From Rheinheimera pacifica (GTDB lineage: Bacteria > Pseudomonadota > Gammaproteobacteria > Enterobacterales > Alteromonadaceae): a DNA stretch of 64,000 bases. The stretch spans positions 1 to 64,000 of the forward strand of contig NZ_JANUEM010000006.1 of assembly GCF_024809855.1 (NCBI RefSeq), read 5' to 3'. The notes under the pieces are model-generated. The model ran no database searches and was not told the origin of the DNA. It saw nothing but the letters and a program-made list of their open reading frames with translations. A program made the position numbers and the translations under genes. Shown here piece after piece: positions 26,432 through 34,019 of this stretch. Position 1 is the stretch's first letter, and each line of letters starts with the position of its first letter.

Positions 26432-27181
26432 ATGACAAAAACTGTACAACTAATATCCAGCACCAGCCCGCAGCGCCCAACACCGGCTGGCTCAAGGCTT
26501 TATCTGCAAATTGCCGAAAAACTGGCCGGGCGGATCAGCACCGGCGAACTTAGCCCCGGCAGCCGCTTACCGGCAGAGCGTGATCTGGCGCAAAGTTATG
26601 ACGTAAGCCGCCAGACAGTACGCGAAGCACTAATAGCGCTGGAGGTATCCGGCTTAGTAGAAATCAGGCCTGGCTCTGGTATTTATGTGCAGAAAACCGC
26701 CGAAAAACGCCACGGCCTGAAAAGCTCAATAGTGGCAGACGACGCCCCCGGCCCACTGGAAATTATGGAAGCACGCTTACTGCTGGAAGGCGATGCCGCG
26801 GCGCTGGCAGCTGAACGCATCAGCAATGAAGAGCTGCAAAGACTCAAGGCTTACCTGCAACAGATGGCACTGCTGGTAGAGGCAAAAAAAAGCACAGAGG
26901 CTGAAGCTTATGACGGTAAGTTTCATCAGTTAATTGCCAGTGCCACCCGCAATAGCGCGCTACAATCGATGATTGAATGGCTGTGGCAACTGCGTGAAAG
27001 CTCAGAGCTAAGCCGGTTATTTGCGCGAAAAATTCAGCAGCAGGTAGCCGGCCCCAATATTCTGGCACATGAAAAAATTTATCAGTGCATCAGCCGACGC
27101 GATGCAGACGGTGCCAGATCGGCGATGCAGGCGCATATCAGCGAAGTAACCCAGGCCTATTTACTACTGATTTCAGACTAA
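26432..27181 (+). CDS. GntR-family regulator, FadR/UxuR subgroup
   Basis: A 249-residue regulator with an N-terminal winged helix (LSPGSRLPAERDLAQSYDVS, then RQTVREALIALEVSGLVEIR, residues 38-85) and a C-terminal all-helical FCD effector domain. The FCD metal-type residues include the MEARLLLEGDAA start and FHQLIASATRNSAL near 165. UxuR, ExuR and similar FCD proteins sense sugar acids; mannonate or a related acid is plausible because the gene is divergent from manD. Four matching operators surround it (three upstream, one before GH92), so manD operon, GH92 and the gene itself should be one regulon. Confidence 0.85.
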   Translation: MTKTVQLISSTSPQRPTPAGSRLYLQIAEKLAGRISTGELSPGSRLPAERDLAQSYDVSRQTVREALIALEVSGLVEIRPGSGIYVQKTAEKRHGLKSSIVADDAPGPLEIMEARLLLEGDAAALAAERISNEELQRLKAYLQQMALLVEAKKSTEAEAYDGKFHQLIASATRNSALQSMIEWLWQLRESSELSRLFARKIQQQVAGPNILAHEKIYQCISRRDADGARSAMQAHISEVTQAYLLLISD

Positions 27182-27197
27182 AGCGGACAAACCACAC

Positions 27198-27227
27198 TTG
27201 CAACTGGACAGGCCAATTTGTTATAGA
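27198..27227 (+). promoter_or_regulatory. Promoter of the GH92 gene with GntR-type operator
   Basis: TTGCAA (27198-27203) and TATAGA (27222-27227) are 18 bases apart. The spacer contains AACTGGACAGGCCAATT (27202-27218), the fourth copy of the GntR-type site, so the regulator would sit directly on this promoter. Confidence 0.65.
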
Positions 27228-27262
27228 TAGTCACTCTGAATTACAACAAATCCGGATTTCCT

Positions 27263-29680
27263 ATGCTGTTTAACCTTAAGTTGTTTAACGTTAAGTTGTT
27301 TAGTTTTAACTTAAACCGTCACCGCTTTGCTGTCGGCAAATTTCAAAGCCTGCTACTGGGCCCGGTGCTGTTTAGTGCCGGGTTGTGTCTGACGGCAACT
27401 GCGGCACAACCAGCGCCGCAGCCGGTTGAGCTGGTATATCCCTACCTGGACACCGCTAACAGCCGCTGGTTTTACTTTAGCTCTGCCGCCCGGCCTTTTG
27501 GTATGGTTAGCCTGTTCCCCGACACCGAGCAAATGGGTGAATGGGGCAGCGGCTACCGCTATAACTCAGACACCGTGCAAGGTTTTAACCATATCCATGA
27601 ATGGCAACTGGCTGGTTTATCAGTAATGCCGTTGTCCAGCAGCGCGCCGCTCGCCACACTAAAACAAGACTACGCCTCGGCATTTTCGCATCAGGGCGAA
27701 GTGGTTCAGCCCGGCTTTCACCAGTTACATCTGCAGCGTTATCAGTTAGATGTAGCCTTAACGGCTACCTCAAGGGTAGGTTTTCATCAGTACCGCTATG
27801 CCAAAGATCAGCCCCAGCAAGTGCTGTTTCAATTAGGCGGCCTGATGGGCCCCTCGCAATTGGGGCATGCCGAAGCCTGGTTGCAAGACGACAACAGCTT
27901 AGCCGGCTTTATTACCAACCAGGGTACTGAACGGCGTACTAAACCGGTAAGAGTGTATTTTCATGCTCAGTTTAATCAGCCCATTGCTAAACTTGATGCC
28001 TGGCGCGGTGATATAGCGTTTAGCAATGTCCAGGGCGTTAACGGTGACAATGCCGGTGTTGTGGTACAGCTAAAGGGCCAAGGCGAACCCACGCTGATGA
28101 AAGTGGCTATCTCTTATGTGTCGGCAGAAAACGCCAAACTAAATATGCAGACAGAACTGCCACACTGGGACTTTGCCCGTGTACAGCAAGAAGCGCGGCA
28201 GGAATGGAATACCCTGCTAAGCAACATTCAGGTTAAGGGCGGCAGCACGCAGCAGCAACGGCGTTTTTATACTGACTTATGGCATGCCCTGCAAGGCCGC
28301 CGCGCGATTTCTGACGTTAACGGCCAGTACCCGGATAACAGCGGCCAGCAAACCCGCATTGGTCAGTTACCGCTAAACGCGCAGGGCCAGCCCAGGTTTA
28401 ACCAGCATAATTCCGACTCATTCTGGGGCGCACAATGGACTATTGCGACGCTGTGGCCACTGGCTTATCCGCAAATTGCCTCAGATATGGGCAACAGCCT
28501 GCTGCAATATTACCAAGACAGCGGCTTTATTCCCCGCGGCCCCTCCGGTGGGCAAGACACGCTGGTGATGACAGGCTCACCTACTACGCCGTTTCTGGTT
28601 TCTAACTATCAAAAAGGCCTGCGTGATTTTGATGTAGAACTGGCCTATCAGGCAATGAAGAAAAACCACAGCTTAGAGGGCGTGATGGCCCGCGCCGGTT
28701 ACGAGCATTACAGTGCAACAGGCGGCGGCATGCGTTATTACCTTAAGCAGGGCTATATTCCCTACCCGCTGCCGGTAGCAGAAAGCAATTACGGCAGCCA
28801 TCGCCGCGGCCCCGGCCAAACACTGGAATACAGCTTTCAGGATCATACCCTGGCGCAACTGGCCAAAGCCCTGGGCAAAACCGCAGACTATAAAGAGTTC
28901 AGCCGCCGCAGCCAGAACTACCATCACCAGTTTGATCAGCAAAGCGGCTATATGCGGCCACGCAATATAGATGGCAGCTGGCAGCAGCCGTTTGACCCTT
29001 TTGAATATGAAAACGGCTTTGTAGAAGCCAATGCCGCTCAGGGCACCTGGTTTGTGCCGCATGATATTGCCGGGTTGGCTAAGCTAATGGGCGGTAAAGA
29101 TAAGCTGGTTAGCAAATTAAACACTGCCTTTGAAATTGCCGAACAGCAAGGCTTTACCGCTGGCACCGCCCATGCGCACGAAACCCACCCGGAGTACCGG
29201 CGCATTCCAATAAACTACGGCAACCAGCCCAGTATGCAAACGGCTTTTATTTTCAGCGCTGCCGGTGCGCCCTGGCTAACACAATATTGGTCACGCCGGG
29301 TGGTTGATACCGTTTACAGTGATTTATCGCCAGAACGCGGCTATAACGGTGATGAAGATCAGGGCTTAATGGGCAGTCTGGCGGTGTTACTGAAAATTGG
29401 CCTGTTTCAGCTAACCGGCGGCACAGAGGCCGATCCTATCTACTATATTGGCAGCCCGTTATTTGACGAAATCAGCATTACGCTGGATCAAAATTACTAC
29501 CCCGGCCAGAAATTTGTTATTAAAGCCCTGCAAAACAGCACCAACCGGCCTTATATCCAAAGCATAAAGCTAAACAGTAAACCGCTAGATCGCAGCTTTT
29601 TATACCATAGTGAAATTATCGCCGGTGGCGAGCTGGAGCTGACAATGTCAGATAAGCCGAATAAAAACCTGACACGATAA
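27263..29680 (+). CDS. GH92 alpha-mannosidase, exported
   Basis: An 805-residue enzyme. After an unusual N-terminus in which LFN-x-KLF is repeated, a hydrophobic export segment ends near ATAAQ. The catalytic body shows the GH92 landmarks: VYPYLDTANSRWF near residue 55, GYRYNSDTVQGFNHIH near 95, QHNSDSFWGAQWT near 385, VEANAAQGTWFVPHDIAGL near 590 and GDEDQGLMGSLAVL near 700. These carry the calcium ligands and the catalytic acid and base. GH92 enzymes are calcium-dependent exo-alpha-mannosidases acting on alpha-1,2/1,3/1,6 mannosides. Released mannose would enter the permease-isomerase-kinase route of the neighbouring operon. Confidence 0.88.
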   Translation: MLFNLKLFNVKLFSFNLNRHRFAVGKFQSLLLGPVLFSAGLCLTATAAQPAPQPVELVYPYLDTANSRWFYFSSAARPFGMVSLFPDTEQMGEWGSGYRYNSDTVQGFNHIHEWQLAGLSVMPLSSSAPLATLKQDYASAFSHQGEVVQPGFHQLHLQRYQLDVALTATSRVGFHQYRYAKDQPQQVLFQLGGLMGPSQLGHAEAWLQDDNSLAGFITNQGTERRTKPVRVYFHAQFNQPIAKLDAWRGDIAFSNVQGVNGDNAGVVVQLKGQGEPTLMKVAISYVSAENAKLNMQTELPHWDFARVQQEARQEWNTLLSNIQVKGGSTQQQRRFYTDLWHALQGRRAISDVNGQYPDNSGQQTRIGQLPLNAQGQPRFNQHNSDSFWGAQWTIATLWPLAYPQIASDMGNSLLQYYQDSGFIPRGPSGGQDTLVMTGSPTTPFLVSNYQKGLRDFDVELAYQAMKKNHSLEGVMARAGYEHYSATGGGMRYYLKQGYIPYPLPVAESNYGSHRRGPGQTLEYSFQDHTLAQLAKALGKTADYKEFSRRSQNYHHQFDQQSGYMRPRNIDGSWQQPFDPFEYENGFVEANAAQGTWFVPHDIAGLAKLMGGKDKLVSKLNTAFEIAEQQGFTAGTAHAHETHPEYRRIPINYGNQPSMQTAFIFSAAGAPWLTQYWSRRVVDTVYSDLSPERGYNGDEDQGLMGSLAVLLKIGLFQLTGGTEADPIYYIGSPLFDEISITLDQNYYPGQKFVIKALQNSTNRPYIQSIKLNSKPLDRSFLYHSEIIAGGELELTMSDKPNKNLTR

Positions 29681-29689
29681 GGGAAGTAC

Positions 29690-30349
29690 ATGGCCAGACT
29701 TTGCCTGCTGTTTGACAGCGACGGTACCTTAGTAGACAGCGAGTGGTTGTGCAATCAGGCACTGGCGCTGCTATTTGCCCGCTATAATGTGCAGTTAAAT
29801 GTCGTAGATTTAATGCGTGACTACCGTGGCGGTGAACTACAGCGTATTTTTGACCAGTTAGCCGCCCAACATAACGTAACACTGAATAGCGACAGCGAAG
29901 CCTGGTATCGCGCTAAAGTAGCCGAATTGTTTGCGCAACAATTACAGCCGGTAGCAGGTATTCCTGAACTATTAGCCTGGGTGCAACAACAAGGCTGGCC
30001 ATGCGCCGTAGTAAGCAATGGCCCGCAAAGCAAATTACAGCAGGCACTTAGCCGCTGCCAGTTGCTGCCGTTTTTTAACGGCCATATTTACAGTGCTTAT
30101 GATATTGATATTTTTAAGCCCGACCCACGCCTGTATCTGCACGCGGCAGCGCAGTTAGGCTCCAGGCCAGAGCAATGTGTGGTTATTGAAGACAGCCTGC
30201 CGGGCGTAAAAGCCGGTGTTGCTGCCGGTATGACAACCATTTTCTACAACCTGCATAACGAAACCAGCCCAAGCACCGACGTAATTGAAATCAAACATAT
30301 CAGTGAAATTAAAGCGATATTGGCGGGGGTTAGCAAGGGCCTGAGTTAG
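29690..30349 (+). CDS. HAD-superfamily sugar phosphatase (subfamily IA)
   Basis: A 219-residue haloacid-dehalogenase phosphatase. Motif I is FDSDGTLVDSE (residues 8-18), motif II VVSNG near 105, and motif IV VIEDSLPGVKAG near 165 with the lysine in IFKPDPRLY. The small helical cap after motif I is that of beta-phosphoglucomutase-like or YieH-like phosphatases, which act on hexose phosphates or phosphogluconate. It follows GH92 by 9 bases on the same strand, so it is part of the mannoside regulon and may clear surplus sugar phosphate. Confidence 0.8.
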   Translation: MARLCLLFDSDGTLVDSEWLCNQALALLFARYNVQLNVVDLMRDYRGGELQRIFDQLAAQHNVTLNSDSEAWYRAKVAELFAQQLQPVAGIPELLAWVQQQGWPCAVVSNGPQSKLQQALSRCQLLPFFNGHIYSAYDIDIFKPDPRLYLHAAAQLGSRPEQCVVIEDSLPGVKAGVAAGMTTIFYNLHNETSPSTDVIEIKHISEIKAILAGVSKGLS

Positions 30350-30533
30350 GCACCATAACCACATTTTTCAGAAGCAAAAACGTTCGTCGAAATTATCGAA
30401 CAACCTAATCAGCTTTTATCGCTGTTTCTTTTTTCTATTCACCTGGATACTGTTAGCCTGTAATGACCAGAAACCAAACCCTAAACCACTTTTGAGCGTA
30501 TTAAGCGGGTTGATTCCACCCAAGAGGACTTTT

Positions 30534-31592
30534 ATGCGATCTCATATCATCATTAAAGCAGGCATCGCCGCATTTATCGCTATGTTGCTGATCTCTTTAA
30601 CCGGATGCGCGCAAAAACCGGAGCCCGATAGCGTTGCCTGGCAACAGCAACTGAATTTGCCCTCGGTAAAATACTCGGCAAACGTTGCTGAGCACTTGTG
30701 GCTAAATATTGAAGAAATCAGTTTTGACTGGCTGGACCAAAGCCGGGATCGCGTTGTACCGGCATTATTGTTTAAACCCGCACGCCAGAAAAAAGCCAGC
30801 GCCTTAATCGTGTTTTCTCATGGCCTGGGCGGCTCGAAAGAGCGCTACGCTTACCTGGGCCAGTATTGGGCCAGCCAGGGCTATGCCAGCTTGCATGTGC
30901 AGCACGATGGCAGTGATCGCAAAGTCTGGCGCGGCAGCAGGCTAACACTACCGTTTCGCTTGATGGACGCGGCCGATACAACCGAAGCGTTAGCCAGAGT
31001 ACTGGATGTGAAGTTTGCTTTAGACCAGATATTAGCGTCAGAGCATGCCGCAAATTTTGATCAGCAAAATATCGTAATGGCTGGCCACTCCTATGGTGCC
31101 AATACCTCAATGCTATTAAGCGGTGCCCAGGTTGAGCAAAACGGTGCCCTGGTCAGCCTGAAGGATGATCGCATCAAAGCGGCTATTTTAATTTCAGCCC
31201 CGCCTTTTTATAACGATCAGCCGCTGGATAAAGTGCTGGCTGAAGTGAACATTCCCACTTTGCACATCACCACCACCGAAGATGAAATTCGGGTACCGGG
31301 TTATTATTCATCGCCACAAGACAGGTTTGACTTGTATAACGCCATAGCCAGCAGTTACAAAGTGCTGGCGGTGTTTAGCTCGGGCAGCCACAATATTTTC
31401 TCTGGCTGGCGTGGTGGCAAAGATACGCAGCCACAGCAGCAGGTAATTAAAGCCGCCACCCAGGCGTTATCCAGTGCCTTTATTGCACAAATAACCACCG
31501 ATGACAGCCAGGCTATAAACCTATGGGCCCAGCAACATCAAGCGGTGTTAGCTGAGTTTATCCGCTCAGACTTAGTGGCAATGGCAGATTAG
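30534..31592 (+). CDS. Lipoprotein alpha/beta hydrolase (PAF-acetylhydrolase/chlorophyllase-like)
   Basis: A 352-residue protein starting at the ATG with AAGAGGA upstream; the lipobox LTGC gives a lipid-anchored periplasmic enzyme. The fold signatures are LIVFSHGLGGSKERYAYLG near residue 90 (oxyanion hole), the nucleophile elbow MAGHSYGANTS near 183, and FSSGSHNIFSGWR near 285 (catalytic His). This pattern fits the PAF-acetylhydrolase and chlorophyllase-like esterases. Substrate unknown. Directly after its stop codon begins a 95-base copy of another gene's 3' end, so its right border is a rearrangement point. Confidence 0.8.
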   Translation: MRSHIIIKAGIAAFIAMLLISLTGCAQKPEPDSVAWQQQLNLPSVKYSANVAEHLWLNIEEISFDWLDQSRDRVVPALLFKPARQKKASALIVFSHGLGGSKERYAYLGQYWASQGYASLHVQHDGSDRKVWRGSRLTLPFRLMDAADTTEALARVLDVKFALDQILASEHAANFDQQNIVMAGHSYGANTSMLLSGAQVEQNGALVSLKDDRIKAAILISAPPFYNDQPLDKVLAEVNIPTLHITTTEDEIRVPGYYSSPQDRFDLYNAIASSYKVLAVFSSGSHNIFSGWRGGKDTQPQQQVIKAATQALSSAFIAQITTDDSQAINLWAQQHQAVLAEFIRSDLVAMAD

Positions 31593-31593
31593 A

Positions 31594-31688
31594 CGGATGA
31601 TGAGCAAATTACCTGGTAAATACTCAGCGAAGCCACTCATCGTTTAGAAGTTGCTACGCCGATAGGGAAATACGTCTTAACCCGCTGA
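31594..31688 (+). pseudogene. 3'-terminal fragment of the small lipoprotein gene (duplicate)
   Basis: These 95 bases match 33751-33845, the last 31 codons and stop of the intact lipoprotein gene, with 8 mismatches and no gaps. One mismatch turns CAA into TAA in the reading frame, so the fragment cannot be translated through. It starts two bases after the hydrolase stop codon. Confidence 0.9.
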
Positions 31689-31712
31689 GCAATCGCCTGC
31701 TAAGCTCAAAAA

Positions 31713-31798
31713 GGGTCGGAGACAATTAAAGATCTACTTGCTTAATCACAATATATTTCAGTAACTTGCAAGAAGTAAGCGATTATTAGCTCCGCCCC
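31713..31798. repeat. REP-like element, copy 1
   Basis: Bounded by GGGTCGGAG and CTCCGCCCC (inverted ends), with the shared interior AATATATTTCAG and AAGTAAGCGATTATTAG. The style is that of repeats mobilised by REP-associated (IS200-like Y1) transposases; none is encoded in the window. It overlaps the 3' end of the methyltransferase gene and supplies its last 14 codons. Confidence 0.7.
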
Positions 31799-32396
31799 CT
31801 TTTTCCTCTTTCTTAAAATCGTAGTAGTGATTTTCACCTTCATCGGTATATTCACCGATCAATCGCAAGCCGTGCTTCTGAAGGAACTCGATATACATGT
31901 TTCTGCCCAATGATACAGATTTCTTACCCGTTAATAGGTCATTCCAATCACAGACCTGAAAAGGAGAACTGAATAAAAGCCGCCCTCCTTCTTTTACTGA
32001 AGCGGCCATTTTCTCAAGCACCATTCGTTGCTTCTCTTTAGACAAAAGAAAGATTAATCCCACGGAAAGAACTCCATCAAATTCTCTGTTGAAAAGAGAA
32101 GACTCTTCAGCAAGCTCACATCGAACGAATGCATTTGGGAACCTCTTTTGGTGTTCTAATATCAGAGTTTCTGAAGCATCGATTCCGTATACTTCAATTC
32201 CCTTTTCCATCAGGCCTCGGGTGTAAGATCCGCCAAATCCACAGCCAACATCTAAAACTGCTTGTCCTGGATCAAGAAAACTACTCCAACTCATAACGGT
32301 TGTAGCTCCTATGTCCAAGGATGCAATGGATATAAATTCCTTTGCGACGGATTCCCAGTCATTAGATAAATCGTCACCTTTGCCTGAAGTTGGCAC
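31758..32396 (-). CDS. Class I SAM-dependent methyltransferase with a repeat-derived tail
   Basis: A 212-residue protein. The SAM-binding motif I is VLDVGCGFGG near residue 47, the motif II acidic position is VYGIDAS near 70, and post-motif elements are FDGVLSVGLIFLLSK near 105 and VKEGGRLLFSSPF near 137. Substrate not recognisable. The start is a GTG with TAGGAGAG before it. The last residues GGGANNRLLLASY are read from the REP-like element that landed at the 3' end; the native protein probably ended near KKEEK. Upstream lies a half-site resembling an integron attC, so the gene may be an old cassette. Confidence 0.75.
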   Translation of the reverse strand: MPTSGKGDDLSNDWESVAKEFISIASLDIGATTVMSWSSFLDPGQAVLDVGCGFGGSYTRGLMEKGIEVYGIDASETLILEHQKRFPNAFVRCELAEESSLFNREFDGVLSVGLIFLLSKEKQRMVLEKMAASVKEGGRLLFSSPFQVCDWNDLLTGKKSVSLGRNMYIEFLQKHGLRLIGEYTDEGENHYYDFKKEEKGGGANNRLLLASY

Positions 32397-32412
32397 TACT
32401 CTCTCCTATAGC

Positions 32413-32470
32413 TCACCAACGCCCAAATTTAGCGCGGAAAGCCGCGCAGCGGGTCGACATTGCAGCCAGC
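32413..32470 (-). other. Possible right half of an integron attC site
   Basis: On the minus strand, just before the methyltransferase, a GCGCGG/CCGCGC hairpin is followed by AAATTTGGGCGTTGGTG, which looks like the 3' arm of attC sites (…GGGCGTTRRRY). The last three bases do not fit the consensus fully, and the left arm is missing, apparently replaced by the IS110 fragment. Confidence 0.35.
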
Positions 32471-32575
32471 GCTTTTGCTAGCGATAAAATTTTTTTGATA
32501 CTCATTGAGCCTTCTCCCCAGTTCAGCCAGATTGGCTAAGCTGGAAGGCGACCAAACCAAAAAGGAGAAGACCCA

Positions 32576-32638
32576 ATGAAATTTTATACTACACAACATC
32601 CGTACTATTGTGGAATTGATTTGCATGCCCACTCTTAG
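32576..32638 (+). pseudogene. N-terminal fragment of an IS110-family transposase
   Basis: AAAGGAGAAG precedes an ATG reading MKFYTTQHPYYCGIDLHAHS and then a stop. The (Y/F)CGIDLHA-x element holds the first catalytic aspartate of IS110-type DEDD transposases, whose N-termini are commonly MKFYT. Only 20 codons remain before the sequence passes into REP-like copy 2. The 90 bases upstream are probably the left end of the same IS. Confidence 0.75.
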
Positions 32639-32645
32639 CAAAAAA

Positions 32646-32728
32646 GTCGGAGAGAATTAAAGCCCATCCTAGATAATCCAATATATTTCAGCCACTTGAA
32701 ATAAGTAAGCGATTATTAGCTCCGACCC
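32646..32728. repeat. REP-like element, copy 2
   Basis: Begins GTCGGAGAGAATTAAAG and ends TTATTAGCTCCGACCC, in the same orientation as copy 1 and sharing the AATATATTTCAG and AAGTAAGCGATTATTAGCTCCG blocks (shown here in parts). It joins directly to a 13-base tandem repeat, GACCCATTTTCCA twice (32724-32749). The two copies bracket the methyltransferase gene and IS110 fragment. Confidence 0.7.
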
Positions 32729-32878
32729 ATTTTCCAGACCCATTTTCCAATTACAGTTGCAATGGGATCAGTTTTTGATAATGAAATGTTGCATAAAATA
32801 CACTTATTTCGTACTATTTTTATTCATTTTCTGCTAACAGCAGAACGGATTCATTATCAAAAAAAGGATACATTGGTT

Positions 32879-33490
32879 ATGCAATCAGATTTTGCAACAG
32901 CAACACAGACCAGATTAGGACCTGCGCAGCGAAAAGAGCTTGAAAATAAGTGCCATAACCGCCTCAATTGGTCTGATGGTGGCAACTGGATTGGGTCAGG
33001 CCGCAAACCCAACTGTTTTTTAAAAGACGAGATAACAAATTCGCGTTCTCACACTTACCTATTCGAAACGGACAGTGCAGCCACAAACTGGAATCTTGAA
33101 CATGAAAAAGCAATTCGTTACACCGGCCATTTAGCAACTGCCGGTTTGACTGTAGCTGCCACATTATTAACCAGTGGTATGGCAGCGGTAGCTATTGGTA
33201 CCATAGTCGCTATTACCAAAGATGAGATACAGGCTGGTGTAGAATACCCAAGAATGGCTCGCGGATGGTCGTTTGAGATAATTTTTGAACATAGCTTTAA
33301 ATGGTCGCCGCATCCTTGGGGGCAAAAAGGGCTAACACAAAAAATCACTCTGATTTCTCGTAACTTTGAAGGCGCGATTGTCAGAGAGTCATCTGCTACC
33401 CGCAAGTATCAGCTATCAGAATTGCCAGATGGCTTGGCACGTGCAATTGCAAGTGCCCCCTCAATAAAGACGACATCAACTTATGCATAA
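32879..33490 (+). CDS. Hypothetical protein with a glycine-rich hydrophobic segment
   Basis: The start is placed at the ATG of MQSDFATATQTR (203 residues), which follows AAAAGGA; the open frame extends 39 codons upstream through lower-quality sequence. Residues about 82-115 are hydrophobic and glycine/alanine-rich (GHLATAGLTVAATLLTSGMA and on), like a membrane or pore-forming helix pair, between two soluble, tryptophan-containing parts. No export signal is visible. The 3' end overlaps the lipoprotein gene by 8 bases, so the two are translationally linked. I do not recognise the family. Confidence 0.6.
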   Translation: MQSDFATATQTRLGPAQRKELENKCHNRLNWSDGGNWIGSGRKPNCFLKDEITNSRSHTYLFETDSAATNWNLEHEKAIRYTGHLATAGLTVAATLLTSGMAAVAIGTIVAITKDEIQAGVEYPRMARGWSFEIIFEHSFKWSPHPWGQKGLTQKITLISRNFEGAIVRESSATRKYQLSELPDGLARAIASAPSIKTTSTYA

Positions 33491-33845
33491 ATTTATGGCA
33501 CAAATAAAGAATATGGTTGCACTAACCCTATTCGCTTTAGTCTTGTCCTCTTGCAGCAATGCCAGCGAGAGTGATGATATTTTAGGCCGCTGGGTAATGG
33601 CTGAAGTGGTTTATGATGATGGCAGTGTTAATCAGCTGGAAGCCGGTAATTTTGTTGATATCAATGCCGACACGATAACAGAGGTTATTAAGGGCTATGG
33701 CAACCGACAGTATCCCTACACCAGGCAAAACAACGTGCTTACGTTAACTGCGGATGATGAGCAAATTACCTGGCAAATACTCAGCGAAGCCACTCATCGT
33801 TTAGAAGTCGCTACTCCGATTGGAAAATACAAGTTAACCCGCTGA
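33483..33845 (+). CDS. Small lipoprotein, lipocalin-like
   Basis: A 120-residue protein with an N-terminal signal and lipobox LSSC, then a compact beta-rich domain. It has DDILGRWVMAEVVYDDG near residue 33 (a GxW strand as in small lipocalin-like folds) and ends IGKYKLTR. It is coupled to the upstream hypothetical protein by an 8-base overlap. A lipoprotein paired with a hydrophobic, glycine-rich partner could be an immunity or anchoring protein, but nothing proves it. Its last 95 bases are duplicated at 31594-31688. Confidence 0.65.
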   Translation: MHKFMAQIKNMVALTLFALVLSSCSNASESDDILGRWVMAEVVYDDGSVNQLEAGNFVDINADTITEVIKGYGNRQYPYTRQNNVLTLTADDEQITWQILSEATHRLEVATPIGKYKLTR

Positions 33846-33858
33846 TAAATCGTCAGCT

Positions 33859-33938
33859 AACCATGATGACAGATGAAGCAGTCTATCTTGCTGATGGAAA
33901 ACGGAATGCTTGCTAACGAGGCCAGAAGAGCAGTTTTA
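33859..33938 (+). repeat. 80-bp direct repeat, copy A
   Basis: Begins AACCATGATGACAGATGAA and ends CCAGAAGAGCAGTTTTA. It matches 36201-36280 over 80 bases with 12 mismatches and no gap. It begins 13 bases after the lipoprotein gene stop codon. It may be a piece of an old coding sequence (MMTDEAVYLADGK), but both copies stop at the same place. Confidence 0.85.
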
Positions 33939-33983
33939 CGTATTAACTCCGAGAAAGCTTATTATGCCAAGTGGTAAAACGAC

Positions 33984-34007
33984 TGATGGCCGTTATAACG
34001 GCCATCA
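33984..34007. terminator. Bidirectional terminator between convergent genes
   Basis: A perfect 24-base palindrome, TGATGGCCGTTA/TAACGGCCATCA, between the lipoprotein gene side (+) and the gene at 34020 (-). On the minus strand GTCGTTTTA follows. Confidence 0.7.
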
Positions 34008-34019
34008 ACTATTTAATTA

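Noticed and set aside
32429-32641. 70-codon minus-strand frame
   Set aside because: It runs antisense through the IS110 fragment and has no ribosome site or family resemblance.
33859-33938. 80-bp repeat read as the start of a protein (MMTDEAVYLADGK)
   Set aside because: Both copies stop after 17 codons from the first ATG and I know no family with this start; kept as a repeat only.
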